From Ichthyophonus hoferi (taxonomy: Eukaryota; Opisthokonta; Ichthyosporea; Ichthyophonida; Ichthyophonidae), in NCBI GenBank assembly GCA_002751075.1, contig NAOQ01000663.1, forward strand, positions 12,717 to 29,508: a DNA stretch of 16,792 bases, given 5' to 3'. Position numbers and translations under genes: made by a program. Position 1 is the first letter of the stretch. Every line of letters begins with the position of its first letter. Shown in pieces: positions 1-9,236 of the stretch. The notes beneath the pieces were generated by a model. The model had not been told where the DNA came from, did not search any database, and saw nothing but the letters and a program-made list of their open reading frames with translations.

Positions 1-274
1 ATAGTGTTAGTATACCGATGAAAGGATGGTATATACAGTGCACAAACTATCCCATTTTGAAAGACCTTCTCAACCAATCATATTACTATGCCATTTCTCA
101 TGTTTACCCTCCGCCAATCATTGTGACATGGCTTTATACATGTAGCTTCTTCCCTTCTCGTATTAAATCACTCTTTCTCTTTTAACTGTTTCTATAATAG
201 GTTCTATTTGCATGATTTGATTGGCCTATATGCATAGTAAACACGTCTAAATGTTATACCCTATACCTATACAG
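1..274 (+). other. DHX8: Intron of the DHX8-like gene (5' part outside window)
   Basis: No coding segment was found here. The stretch ends in a usable splice acceptor, a CTATAC-rich pyrimidine tract followed by ACAG at 271-274, directly before the first recognisable helicase exon. It carries three copies of the 7-mer CCAATCA (74-80, 114-120 and, inverted, 218-224). It is read as intron because the protein homology starts abruptly at 275, in the middle of the family's C-terminal half. Confidence 0.7.
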
Positions 275-3200
275 TTAATCCAAAGTGTGGAGTTGGGCTG
301 TAGTGAGGAAGTGCTGACCATTGTCGCCATGCTAAGTATCCAGAATGTGTTCTATCGTCCCAAGGTAATATATGTTTACTTGATGAATACCGGACTTGCA
401 TGTATATAATATGGCAAGGAAGTTAGATGGATTCATATCTGTTCATATTTGATTATTCCCTGCTATATATGTGGCTATGTAGATATGAACTGTATTTATA
501 TAGGCTTAGAGCTTTCTAACACCCAGTCTGCCTATCAGTGTATGTATTAAAAATATTAAAAAATACACTGCTTTTAATTGGCAGGATATTTTATAACACA
601 TGATTTTATAATAGGAAAAACAAGCATTGGCTGACTCCAAGAGGGCCAAATTCTTCCAGCCAGAAGGTACGACCAGTGTTCTCTATGTAGCTGTGTTATG
701 TGTTATAGTGTCTGTAAGAGGTTTTGTTGGTTTATGTATGGTTGTATCTCTGGTTGTTAGCTTGTCTCCATACCCGCTATGTATAGAGTCATAATGCTGT
801 GTACTGTACGGTATATTATGCTACACAAGACAGTATACTACACAATACAATATACTACACAATACCATACACTGCACAATACCATACCATACACTACACA
901 ATACCATACACTACACAATACCATACACTACACAATACAATACACTACACAATACAATACACTACACAATACAATACACTACACAATACAATACACTGCC
1001 GCACAACAGGAGGCCCTTTCCCTATCTAATCCTTTCTAATACGTACACACCTATAGGTGATCATTTAACCATCTTGGCTGTGTACAATGCGTGGAAGACA
1101 AACAAGTTCAGTAATATGTGGTGCCACGAGAACTTCATTCAGGGTCGGAGTCTCAGACGTGCACAGGATGTGCGTAAACAAATGCTTGGAATTATGGATA
1201 GGTTTGTTTTCCCTCTATCTCCTCTCTGTTACCAACTACTTTGCTATATATAGTATCTATCTACCTACCTATCTATTTATTTGTCTATCTATCTATCTAC
1301 GTATTTATTTACTTATCTATACCATTATTACTCCTACTTAGTTTTCCCCTTAACCAATCATACATAGCTCACATCTCCGTCCCATTTCCTATTGGTACAA
1401 TATCATTCTTTAACCACGACCCTGCAATCAAGCAACCAACAGTTTTTTTTTGTCATTCTGATTCACAAAACACGTTTAACAACAAACAACATAGCTCTCG
1501 AATACTATATAACCTATAACACTATAACAGGTACAAGCTAGATATCCTGTCCTGTGGTAGTAATATGGTTAAGGTACGTCAATGTATTCTCAGTGGATTT
1601 TTCCGTCATGCTGCTAAGAAGGACCCCCAGGAAGGTTACCAAACATTGGTGGAGCAACAGAATGTTTATATACACCCCTCGTCTGCACTCTTCAATCGTC
1701 AACCGGAATGGTCTGTAGTTGTAGTTAGTCAGTTATTTAGTATAGTATATGTATACATTACATTATATAACTATGTTTATGTTAATGTTTATTTATCCTT
1801 CTAAGTATTTATATTTATAGATATAGTTACAGTTTTCTTAATATATTCTATCGATATACAGTGTTTCCTATATATTATTATAATGTCTTTGCTGTATTTT
1901 TCTCCTATTCTTTCTTGAATTTGCCGACTATATATTGGTTTTATGTATGCTGTTAGCTTGATTCTTACTTCTACTTCTACCTATACCTATACCTATACCT
2001 GTACTATCTAATTAGATATATCTGATTGGATGAATGTCGTCATGGCACACTTGGATATTTCTTGGGTTTATTATTTATATACGTAGAATGTAACTTTCCA
2101 CTGAACCAATCTTTATTACCAGACTATTTTTTAATCAATTTAAACACAATGACAATACCAGTATTATTAATAGACACTAGTAGTTATACAGAGGGTAATA
2201 AGATAGCTTGAAAGGAAAGCAAACAGTATCGCTTATTTTCTGTAGAAGCATTAATATAAACGGTGTTACTGTGTGGCCCAGTGTCATTTACTATATAACA
2301 CTATAATTTTATATACCCAACTAACAAATAATATCCATTGTATAATTAATATTCATTCTTTTAACCACCCAACCAACTAATCAACTAATCATCAGACCTA
2401 CATCATCTAATCCCTAACAACCATCACCCAATCATATTCACCATATAATCTTATAAAAATGTAGCTACCCAGCCAGCCAATCACTATATATTCTTATTGA
2501 AAATATCACCAACCACTCATATGCACGATACAATTTTATAACAAAATATAATGACCCAATCATATTCATTACTAACAATTATGGTGTACTGGGGGGTCTG
2601 CAGGGTGGTATACCACGAACTGGTTCTTACTACGAAAGAATACATGAGAGAGTGCACAGCTGTGGACCCAACCTGGTTTACTGTCTTTGCACCCAACTTC
2701 TTCCGTCCCTCAGACCCTACCAAAATGAGCAAGGTCCATGCTATGCTTATCATACTTTATATTATACTATACTACCTTTTCTCTATTATTATATACTCTA
2801 CTATATAAATATTATAATCAAATATAATACAATATAATACAATATAATACTATACAATCTAATACAATGCAATACAACATAATATAACGTAATATCACAT
2901 AAAGTATTTCATAAATAGTAGTATATTCGACAGAATTTGATTTATGTATGCCATTGCTTTCTCATATAACCTTCAATGGTAACATGCAACCTATATAGAG
3001 TAATATATATCTATATATGTATAGCAGTAGTAGTAATGGTACTACTGCTATAATAATGTTCATGTAGCCCCACAGCCACAGTTATGTCATACCATACGTA
3101 AAATGTGCTTTAATTCTTTTTATCTCTTTTTTTTGGTCCCTATAGAGTTAAGGTAATATATATACTAGTTATGCTTATAGTTATCCTATGTACTTATATT

Positions 3201-3404
3201 GATTATGATGTATAGATGTGTATAGGCATATGATGCTTGACAGCAAGAAGTTGATAGATAATTAACACACTACTTTCCCTTCACTCTCTTCTGTCCATTC
3301 TCCTACACACATAGGCCAAGAAACAGCAGCGACTAGAGCCTCTATACAACCGCTATGAAGAACCCAATGCATGGCGTATCTCCAGAGTCAGACGCCGCAA
3401 GTAG
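275..3404 (+). CDS. DHX8: DEAH-box pre-mRNA splicing helicase DHX8/Prp22, C-terminal six exons (partial)
   Basis: DHX8 (yeast Prp22) is a nuclear RNA-dependent ATPase that releases mature mRNA from the spliceosome. Six exons can be placed: 275-364, 615-666, 1057-1201, 1531-1710, 2604-2733 and 3315-3404. All have AG acceptors and GT donors, and the phases agree across every junction. Together they give about 228 residues. Family landmarks in order are [15 protein letters not shown] (helicase-associated winged-helix/ratchet region), [67 protein letters not shown] (OB-fold region), [28 protein letters not shown] and the C-terminal signature [20 protein letters not shown]. The stop is TAG at 3402-3404. 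The ATP-binding and DEAH motifs lie upstream of the window. The last exon is nearly identical in kind to animal DHX8; the paralogues DHX16 and DHX38 lack this exact tail. The gene looks intact and under constraint. Recognition is by eye but very firm. Confidence 0.96.
820..997 (+). repeat. 17-bp tandem repeat in a DHX8 intron
   Basis: A minisatellite of about ten imperfect copies of TACACTACACAATACAA, with an early variant carrying ATACCATAC. It lies in the intron between the exons ending at 666 and starting at 1057. The unit contains no in-frame stop in two plus frames, so it creates spurious open frames. The copies are near-identical at the 3' end of the array and drift toward its 5' end, which suggests recent growth. 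Confidence 0.93.
1250..1322 (+). repeat. Tetranucleotide microsatellite (CTAT/CTAC/TTAT)n
   Basis: Imperfect CTAT, CTAC and TTTA tetranucleotides run through this stretch of the DHX8 intron that begins at 1202. No other function is visible. Confidence 0.88.
1711..2603 (+). other. DHX8: Large DHX8 intron, no gene
   Basis: This intron has donor GTCTGT at 1711 and acceptor GGTCTGCAG ending at 2603. It holds a short CTATAC hexamer repeat (1981-2000) and four CCAATCA heptamers (inverted at 2023-2029; direct at 2428-2434, 2477-2483 and 2556-2562). The two flanks CCCAATCATATTCA at 2427 and 2555 are identical to each other. No coding or RNA gene is apparent. Confidence 0.75.
2805..2900 (+). repeat. 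AT-rich tandem repeat, about 10-11 bp unit (AATATAATAC)
   Basis: Imperfect copies of AATATAATAC and related AATACAAT blocks follow one another in the last DHX8 intron. This is simple-sequence DNA with no coding content. Confidence 0.85.
3020..3052 (+). repeat. 13-bp perfect inverted repeat, 7-nt spacer (hairpin)
   Basis: TATAGCAGTAGTA (3020-3032) is the exact reverse complement of TACTACTGCTATA (3040-3052), with GTAATGG between. It sits in the last DHX8 intron (2734-3314), about 260 bases before the final exon. In RNA it would form a 13-bp stem with a 7-nt loop. It could be the remnant of a small palindromic element or a chance or selected intronic hairpin. Confidence 0.85.
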
Positions 3405-3544
3405 ACCAGGGGCATTGTGTGGTCGTGTGATGGGATCATATATATACATACATACATTCTATCTTGTATAGTAACTAACCGGATTTATGTAAGCCAAGCA
3501 TTTACAGTAAACTTTGGGTTATTGAACATAGGCAACCCATTGAA

Positions 3545-3550
3545 AATAAA
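3545..3550 (+). terminator. DHX8: Poly(A) signal AATAAA of the DHX8-like gene
   Basis: AATAAA lies about 140 bases after the TAG stop, a typical 3'-UTR distance. A GT-rich stretch follows within 40 bases (TATATGTGCGC). The mature 3' end is therefore expected near 3565-3575. Confidence 0.7.
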
Positions 3551-3570
3551 GTATGCACACTATATGTGCG

Positions 3571-4379
3571 CAAATAGTATAAACCTAACCATATATATAT
3601 ATATAATTCTGGTCTGTAGCCTAAATGGGATTTATGCATGTAGATAATAATTACTGGTCATATGTAGTATTGGTTTTTAAATGGACACCTTAGTACGGTA
3701 GCCAGTGTCGGTAATTAGCAGGACAACAAATATGATGAGTTATATTTATGTGCTCCTATTTCTTTCTTCTTCTTTTTAATTGTGTCGCAGCTAGTTCTTA
3801 ATTAGCTCAGAGCCTGAAGATAAAATATAATGTTACTTTCAATCACCCAAAGGCAAGTCCTTGAGAAGCCTAAATGAGAGCCTATATTAAAACCACTATG
3901 GATTCTCAACGTTAAATATGATAATCAAGGCAACATCAAGTACAAGGCATGGCCTATGGTGATAGGTTGCAGGCAGAGAGAGGCTATTGAATAATTTAAC
4001 ATTGAACCTCCAGCTTGTTGCTTGTTGGTTAGCCACAATCCATCTGACCTAGTTATTTCTAAGGATTTTGAGGTGATTCAACTGGACATAGTGGGTGCCT
4101 ACTGTTGCAGTCTAGTAATATCATTTCTGGAAGGTACAGGATGAAAAGTTTCACTGTGTGGTTTTGGCTCTTGCCAATCTCCAAATCAGAAAGAAGAGGC
4201 TTCATGATGTTGATGAGACTAGAACCAAGTAGTGTTGAACGTGTAATGCAGTGGAGCTTCCCTTCCTGCACCCTCTGGTAATGACCTCACGGCATTTCAA
4301 CAGGGCTATGTGTTCCCCCATGCTTCTACTGCTTACTTTGTGAACACTACTACTATTCTGTCCCTTCCGTTTTCTTTAG
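3571..4379. other. Intergenic stretch with a weak coding-like run
   Basis: Most of this is AT-rich and featureless. From 3878 to 4144 the third plus frame stays open apart from a single TAA at 3992-3994, which is long for this base composition. The predicted peptides (for example KYDNQGNIKYKAWPMV and SDLVISKDFEVIQLDIVGAY) match no family I recognise. A 70-codon open frame on the minus strand (4059-4271) covers part of the same stretch. Either may be chance or the relic of a gene. Confidence 0.4.
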
Positions 4380-4522
4380 GTGGAAGCCAGGTGCTCACCT
4401 CACTGCTGTCACTGAGTACAGTAAAATAGGCAGCCTGTACAACCTGATTCAATCACACCCATCCTTGGGTGATGCCTTGTTTCAAATGCTAGCAGCATCT
4501 ATATCAGGATTACTACCATCAG
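4380..4522 (+). pseudogene. Isolated kinase-like exon (TKL/receptor-kinase type), gene fragment
   Basis: A strong acceptor (CCCTTCCGTTTTCTTTAG, ending 4379) precedes a coding-like segment that ends at a possible donor CAG/GTGATG. The 47-codon reading, in the frame starting TGG at 4381, includes LTAVTEYSKIGSLYNLIQS followed by an amphipathic helix. This pattern resembles protein-kinase subdomain V into alpha-D/alpha-E, 'VTEY..xGSLyDyL', as in TGF-beta-receptor-type and other tyrosine-kinase-like kinases. The expected neighbouring exons (the VAIK lysine upstream, HRD and DFG downstream) could not be found before the LTR element at 4678. It may be a stray exon left by decay, or a real exon whose partners were displaced. 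Family membership is inferred from a short motif only. Confidence 0.35.
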
Positions 4523-4677
4523 GTGATGAATAGGTTAATGCTCTATTAAACTCTTCCTGAAGCTCATACTTTTTTTCAAGAGTAATTGAAGCATTTAAAT
4601 TTTATTTGCAAGTGTTCTATAGATGTGACAATCATGATCTATATCCAGTTGAATGTATAAAGTACTTATGTGTACAC

Positions 4678-5078
4678 TGTTGACGCATTTAAGTCCTACA
4701 AGTGTTTGGTCGAATGCTTCATGATTTTGTCTTACGAAAAAATCATTTTTTGTTTAGTTAGCTTTAAACCTCCTCCAATTGTTAAGTAATTAGATGTTAG
4801 ACATTATTTAATAATAATTAATCAATTCAATGATGTCACTAATTGTAGGCAAATGGGACTTGATGTTTAATGCAGTCTTGAACGTAAAGGTACCGTGGTT
4901 TTAAATAGTGTTGGTTATTGATATTTAATCACATAGTAGTGTCTAATAATACATACGTGATAATGGTTTCCAGAATAATTCTTTGAATAACATTTGGATA
5001 ACATGGTGCTAAGTGCATATTAGGTAATAGTTAAGTTTAAGTTCTTATTTGATAAATATGTTCACCGCATGGTCAACT
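4678..5078 (+). repeat. 5' LTR of the copia fossil
   Basis: It starts TGTTGAC and ends GTCAACT, a nearly perfect inverted end pair of the kind LTRs carry. It aligns over its whole length with 11358-11765. Clear shared blocks are the first 16 bases, a CTTCATG block near position 40, GTCACTAATT at 4835, GTGTTGGTTAT near 4909 and CATACGTGATA near 4952. The exact 3' end (5075 or 5078) depends on which worn terminal base is accepted. Confidence 0.82.
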
Positions 5079-5090
5079 TGGTATTGACTG
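5079..5090 (+). other. Primer-binding-like site
   Basis: TGGTATTGACTG begins right at the LTR end. Copia elements commonly prime from an internal initiator-methionine tRNA fragment with the consensus TGGTATCAGAGC; the first six bases agree and the rest is worn. Position rather than sequence carries most of the support. Confidence 0.5.
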
Positions 5091-5480
5091 AAAAATCAAC
5101 AACTATATAACCAGCTATCACAGCAGAATTAGTCTGAATTCCGATTTCAGTTAGTTGTAAGGTAATACATGTTTTATTTTCTCTACAAACTAATAATATG
5201 TTAATAATGAGTAGCCTCATGGAAACCCATCTTGGAGCCATTGCTCGCTACAAGAATACAAAAACCTTTAGAGAAGAAGACAGGGTTCGTTCCAAGTACC
5301 GAAAAAAAGAAACAAAGAGTCTACTTTTCCTGTGATTTGGAGAGAGACAATCTGTCTTTAGAGGCCTAGGACGAAAACGTTGATTCTAGCTCGGAGACAA
5401 GTGGATCTAACAAACGTACACCGGTGGACCAGGACGAGGACCTAGGATATGACCATCCGGACTACAACATATACTAAGAT
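5091..5480 (+). other. Leader and coding-like first segment of the copia fossil
   Basis: A TATA-like AACTATATAACC (5101-5112) is followed by a pyrimidine-rich leader and a coding-like patch from about 5206. The patch has a basic N-terminal part (TFREEDRVRSKYRKKETK) and an acidic, Ser/Thr-rich part ending before 5480. The same order of leader, basic head and acidic Ser/Thr stretch recurs in the internal units at 7896-9790. I read it as the element's first coding region, of a type I cannot name; it is broken. Confidence 0.45.
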
Positions 5481-6954
5481 GTAGGATGTAGATGAATATC
5501 AAATTCTACTAGTTGACCTTTTAGATTGATGTATGTATCATAAAATTAAAAGCTCTAACATGTACCTGACAATATATATATATATGAAAATTTCCAGAAT
5601 CTAGAAATATAGAAATATTAGTGAGATAATATTGTTAACATGACTGTACCAACATTTTTTTATTCCCTTTTATCCTTGTATATGTGCTTCTTGATGCTTC
5701 ACAAGTATTTGAATGCTATTCATTAAAAAATACCAATGACTCCATATTTAATAGCCTACTTGGTGCTTGGATACTAATGAATACATCTGCTCCATAAATT
5801 CCAAAGTTGTTAACGAGAAATAACATGACTCATCTAACAAGAATGTTATTCCAAACTGAAAAATATCATAATTTCTATGTGATAATAAAATGAATATAAA
5901 AAAATGGTAGGTAGAAGTGTAGTGGAAACTTTGGTTTCAGCACTTTTCATATAACTACAATTAATTAATATTGCTGGCAATTACTACCGCATAATGTAGT
6001 CTGTAAAAATAATTAGCACAATCTAAATCTGCAAGTAAGAGAATATTTCAGATTGGTGTTCAATGCTAATCCAAAAAAAAAATACATTTAAGATAAAATT
6101 AGTCAATGGCAGCAATCCTACTGTTATATAATATGCCATTTCAAATCACATGTTTTCAATCCAGATATCCTCCTTAAGACAAGTCCAGCAGCTTTTACCA
6201 ATCTCTCTACAGTTTTGCAACTTCTAAGGGGAGATCATGTATGCCGTAATAATTGACTATATGACTCACTATGCAGAAATAACAAAAAAGGTTTTCTTTT
6301 TGCTCTTCGCGGACCGAAATATGGTCATAAATGAAACCTCATTCTAAGTAGTAATATTAATGAGGATGCACTAGCGACGAAAACAAGCAATTAAACGTAG
6401 TCTATGGCGAGTAATCGTAATCCATAGGCCAATCGGAATAGACTTTATGAGCCACATCCAATAAAATACTTATAGATAAAGTAACCAATCAGAAAAATAA
6501 AATATGAGGCCCCATTTTGTATACCCAATCAAGTGTGTGGTGGGTGGGAAAGTATCCCTCGGGCCATCTTTACATATGGTTGGGTGGGCATGGGGATTGC
6601 ATTTATTTCTCGCCGTTGCAGCCGTTTAGTTTGATTGCTGAGCAATATTTTATTGATTTGATTGCTTACTTTAAATGAAATGGCCAAGCTGATGAATTTT
6701 TTGCAAACCCAGTAAATATATTTCTCCTTGAGGATCCGGTAACCTATATTCTTTATTTAATTTCAAGTTAAGCGGCACTTTGTTTCAAAGTTTTCTAAGC
6801 AACTAGAATTTTTTTTCACACTTTTATAGGTCAATACCATTGTCCATGCCTCTTATGTCAAGCATCTTTATTGCAACGTACACAAGTTTATATTGAGGAT
6901 TATGTCGGCTGTATAACGATTATTCTCGCCTTCAGAATTCTCCCTCACGGGCTT
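5481..6954 (+). other. Interior of the fossil, no recognisable coding
   Basis: AT-rich sequence with homopolymer runs and no open frame of note. A coding-like patch near 6163-6260 is too short to place. Four CCAAT pentamers cluster at 6429-6529 (listed separately). Where a copia element should encode gag, protease and integrase, I see none of the expected signatures: no CX2CX4HX4C zinc knuckle, DSG-type protease motif or HHCC/DDE integrase motif. Confidence 0.55.
6429..6529 (+). promoter_or_regulatory. Cluster of four CCAAT boxes, promoter-like
   Basis: CCAAT occurs on the plus strand at 6429, 6458, 6485 and 6525, spaced 29, 27 and 40 bases, followed by a more GC-rich stretch (GGTGGGTGGGAAAG and GTTGGGTGGGCATGGGG). 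Arrays of CCAAT at roughly 30-base steps are typical of NF-Y-bound animal promoters. The cluster lies about 430 bases before the kinase-like relic. It could be that gene's former promoter. Function is inferred only. Confidence 0.35.
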
Positions 6955-7480
6955 ATGTACGTAAAGCATGTGGGTGGAGGGTCATCTAGCGAAGTTTATT
7001 CGTTTTTGAACAAGATGAAAGATCACAAGGGTTAACTTAAAACATCCGCGTTGCTCTGAGAAGGTTGCAATACTTAGAGACATTAAAAATATTGCGTGTA
7101 TTCATTCAAATATTACTACACTTTATCAAGCCCTTAGGCTGGATGGTTTACTATGTCTAGTGATGGAAGCTATACCTTGCGTTATGGTTTTACTACATTA
7201 TACCCTACACTATAAAACAATGTAGTCTATAATTGAGTTGGAGAAACTTGGGATCTTTCTCTCAATGCTACAATTATCAAAAGGAGTGTGGATTCACTGA
7301 CTCATCAATGTTTGTACTAGATCATCTAAATCATCTCATCACTCTTTTATCCATCTACAAGCATTAAAAAGTGCTTAGAATTCTTTTGTCCAGCCAAGAG
7401 CTGTAAACATAGCTTGGACTTCGATGGATGCATAAATCTGAAGTGGAGTATCTGATAAGATATCAATATCCACTAGAAAT
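6955..7480 (+). pseudogene. Decayed eukaryotic protein-kinase-like sequence inside the LTR element
   Basis: Kinase landmarks appear in the right order. A glycine-loop-like VGGGSSSEVY lies at about 6970-6999. A helix-C-like SEKVAILRDI lies at 7055-7084, then HSNITTLYQAL at 7103-7135 and the beta-5/hinge pattern LLCLVMEAIP at 7148-7177. A worn catalytic-loop/DFG neighbourhood follows around 7397-7465 (VNIA-TS pattern). The distance from glycine loop to DFG-like site is about 160 codons, close to an intact kinase domain, so the copy appears intronless. Most landmarks share one frame. The copy is broken several times and its C-lobe fades out. The kinase subfamily cannot be named. It could be a host kinase cDNA captured by the element, a processed pseudogene inserted into it, or host sequence caught between unrelated LTRs. 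Confidence 0.6.
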
Positions 7481-7895
7481 GTCCAACCTTATCTCGACTA
7501 GATTATATTAGTTTTTTCTAATATGACTCATTGGCTATTTCACCACCTTCGAACAATGTATTGATAAATTGATTTCAAGTTACGTCCTTGTAATAAAAAT
7601 GAATAGGCTAAAAAACAACCATTGGACGCTTTATGATGGTAATTTTTATTAGAAATTTTGGTTGTAACATTAGGTGTAACTAACAAAAACATGCTCATCT
7701 TTAAACATGGTTATTATTTCTTTTTATTGTTATATTACACTAGCAATCAGATGTTTTTGTTGTTTACTTATGGGAATCACTGAGTCACTAACCCCGTACT
7801 ACGTTATTTGATTCATTAATCCTATCTATAATTAATTGATTAGAGTCGCACATAAAATCAATTGGCGCAATACCTATAAAAAGATATTTGATTCT

Positions 7896-8236
7896 CAGTG
7901 TAATTAGATTAGTATACATAGTCTGCGGTTCAATCATGGGGTTTCACCATAGATCCAATGTAGGGAGTTTTTACGTTCAACGTAGTACATCCTCATTTCG
8001 ACATTGACGAATAGGTCCGCGTGAAAAGAGTAGCATAAGCAACCATACGTATAGACTGGTCCTACCAGGCAATCATCTGCACTACCAGGCCTCTCTCCTC
8101 TTTCCTAGCCAACCTCGTCTTCTTCTAACCAAGGGGAATCATCCTCCATTGATTCAGAATTAGTATCCTCTAGTTCGGAAGGGTTTTCAAAAATTGACGA
8201 GGAGACTTCCAACAGGTTATGGGCCCAATACGCTTC
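7896..8236 (+). repeat. Leader/ORF unit 1 of a three-unit tandem array (truncated)
   Basis: It begins CAGTGTAATTAGATTAGT, an exact 18-base match to the start of the next unit 341 bases later. It then shows the shared TTCAACGTAGTACATC block and a Ser-rich coding-like patch from about 8065 (CAGGCAATCATCTGCACT aligns with the CGCAGACAATCGACC region of unit 2). It lacks the middle of the longer unit 2. Broken. Confidence 0.6.
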
Positions 8237-9012
8237 CAGTGTAATTAGATTAGTGTATCGTTTGGTCTGCTGCTCTGCCTTGGGTTCGCACCATATATTC
8301 GTAGAACCAATAATTGTTTCTTTTCATGGTGGAAGGTATTATGTTTCAACTAGTACATCTTTAATATAATCTGGTTTGAATGAAATTCACAGTCTAAGTG
8401 GTACTACATATAATATTTCACTTATGATTAGGGCTTAGGCCTAAATTCCACTCTTTAAACTCATCTTAAGATCATATTCAATATACAAACTGGTCAGTGG
8501 ATCGGCGAAGAAACTATATAACGCCAACTCAATCAATTAATTATCAAGGACTAATAAATAAATCTTATACAGCTTAGTTTAAGAAATAAATATTTGTTAT
8601 GTCGCATAAGGGAACCACAAACAAAAAGAGTACTAAACGTACTCTTCTTACGCTAAAAAACTTCTTTTTCTTCGCAAGAATGGGAAAGCAAACTAAAAGC
8701 GGTTTTTCTTTGGATAGTGATACGAATGGGATTTTAGCCTACACGCCAGAACCACGCAGACAATCGACCTTGCTCTCTTCTCCTTTCATGCCAACGTCGT
8801 CAACGTCAAGCTTTGAAGATTCAACTTCAACCGATTGGGAATCAGTAACTGAGAAGGATTCGGAAGAGTTATTAGACATCCACCAGGTGACATCATACGG
8901 AAGATGCCAGTCGGACCCTACCTCACCACATGTGTGTTACTCAGCAACTAAAATCGATCTACATGGCCAAAGTATATCCAAGTCAGTCCGTGCAACCATG
9001 ATCTTATACTAG
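8237..9012 (+). repeat. Leader/ORF unit 2 of the tandem array (longest, ORF open)
   Basis: The unit starts with CAGTGTAATTAGATTAGT and a block related to unit 1 (TTCAACTAGTACATC at about 8345). It then has a leader with AAACTATATAACGCC (8511-8525), which matches the leader beside the true 5' LTR (AACTATATAACCAGC, 5101). It ends with an open frame at 8599-9012. The unit therefore looks like a second copy of the element's own 5' internal region. Confidence 0.6.
8599..9012 (+). CDS. Open 137-codon frame in unit 2, unknown product
   Basis: The frame runs from ATG 8599 to TAG. The product starts basic (MSHKGTTNKKSTKRTLLTLK), passes a short aromatic run (FFFFARMGKQTK) and an RRQSTLLSSPF patch. It then becomes Ser/Thr-rich and acidic (FEDSTSTDWESVTEKDSEEL) with no membrane segment, zinc knuckle or catalytic motif. 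Units 1 and 3 carry related but broken versions, and the segment after the true 5' LTR has a similar basic-then-acidic layout. This suggests the element's first ORF (gag position) or an accessory protein. It is the longest open frame outside the host genes. I do not recognise the family, and it may be intact only because it is short. Treated as part of the fossil. Confidence 0.45.
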   Translation: MSHKGTTNKKSTKRTLLTLKNFFFFARMGKQTKSGFSLDSDTNGILAYTPEPRRQSTLLSSPFMPTSSTSSFEDSTSTDWESVTEKDSEELLDIHQVTSYGRCQSDPTSPHVCYSATKIDLHGQSISKSVRATMILY

Positions 9013-9236
9013 GCTATTAATTGTATTTTTTAATACATGCATTATGGAGTAACTCATCTCGCACAGCGCCATTTGACTGGTTAATCTACTTCCGTCTTAA
9101 TTAATTGAAATTGACATTCATTGGTAAACAATTAGCCTGTGCTATACTTATAAATAAATTATTTTATCCGTTAAAATTTTATCCTATAAACTTTACCTCT
9201 GCATAAATGGATTAATATTTTGATTGGTCCGATGCT

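Noticed and set aside
820-997. CRISPR-like array
   Set aside because: The repeats are contiguous with no unique spacers, and the context is a eukaryotic intron.
779-1039. Tyr/Thr/His-rich open frames on the plus strand
   Set aside because: Both frames are by-products of the 17-bp tandem repeat in an intron, which lacks stops. No start context or homology.
1241-1519. Leu/Ile/Tyr-rich open frame resembling a membrane protein
   Set aside because: It is produced by the CTAT/TTAT microsatellite inside a DHX8 intron.
2517-2753. Minus-strand open frame over a DHX8 exon
   Set aside because: It is the antisense shadow of the conserved exon 2604-2733.
4059-4271. Minus-strand 70-codon frame
   Set aside because: No recognisable family, no splice or promoter context, and length within chance for the local composition. 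It also overlaps the plus-strand coding-like run.
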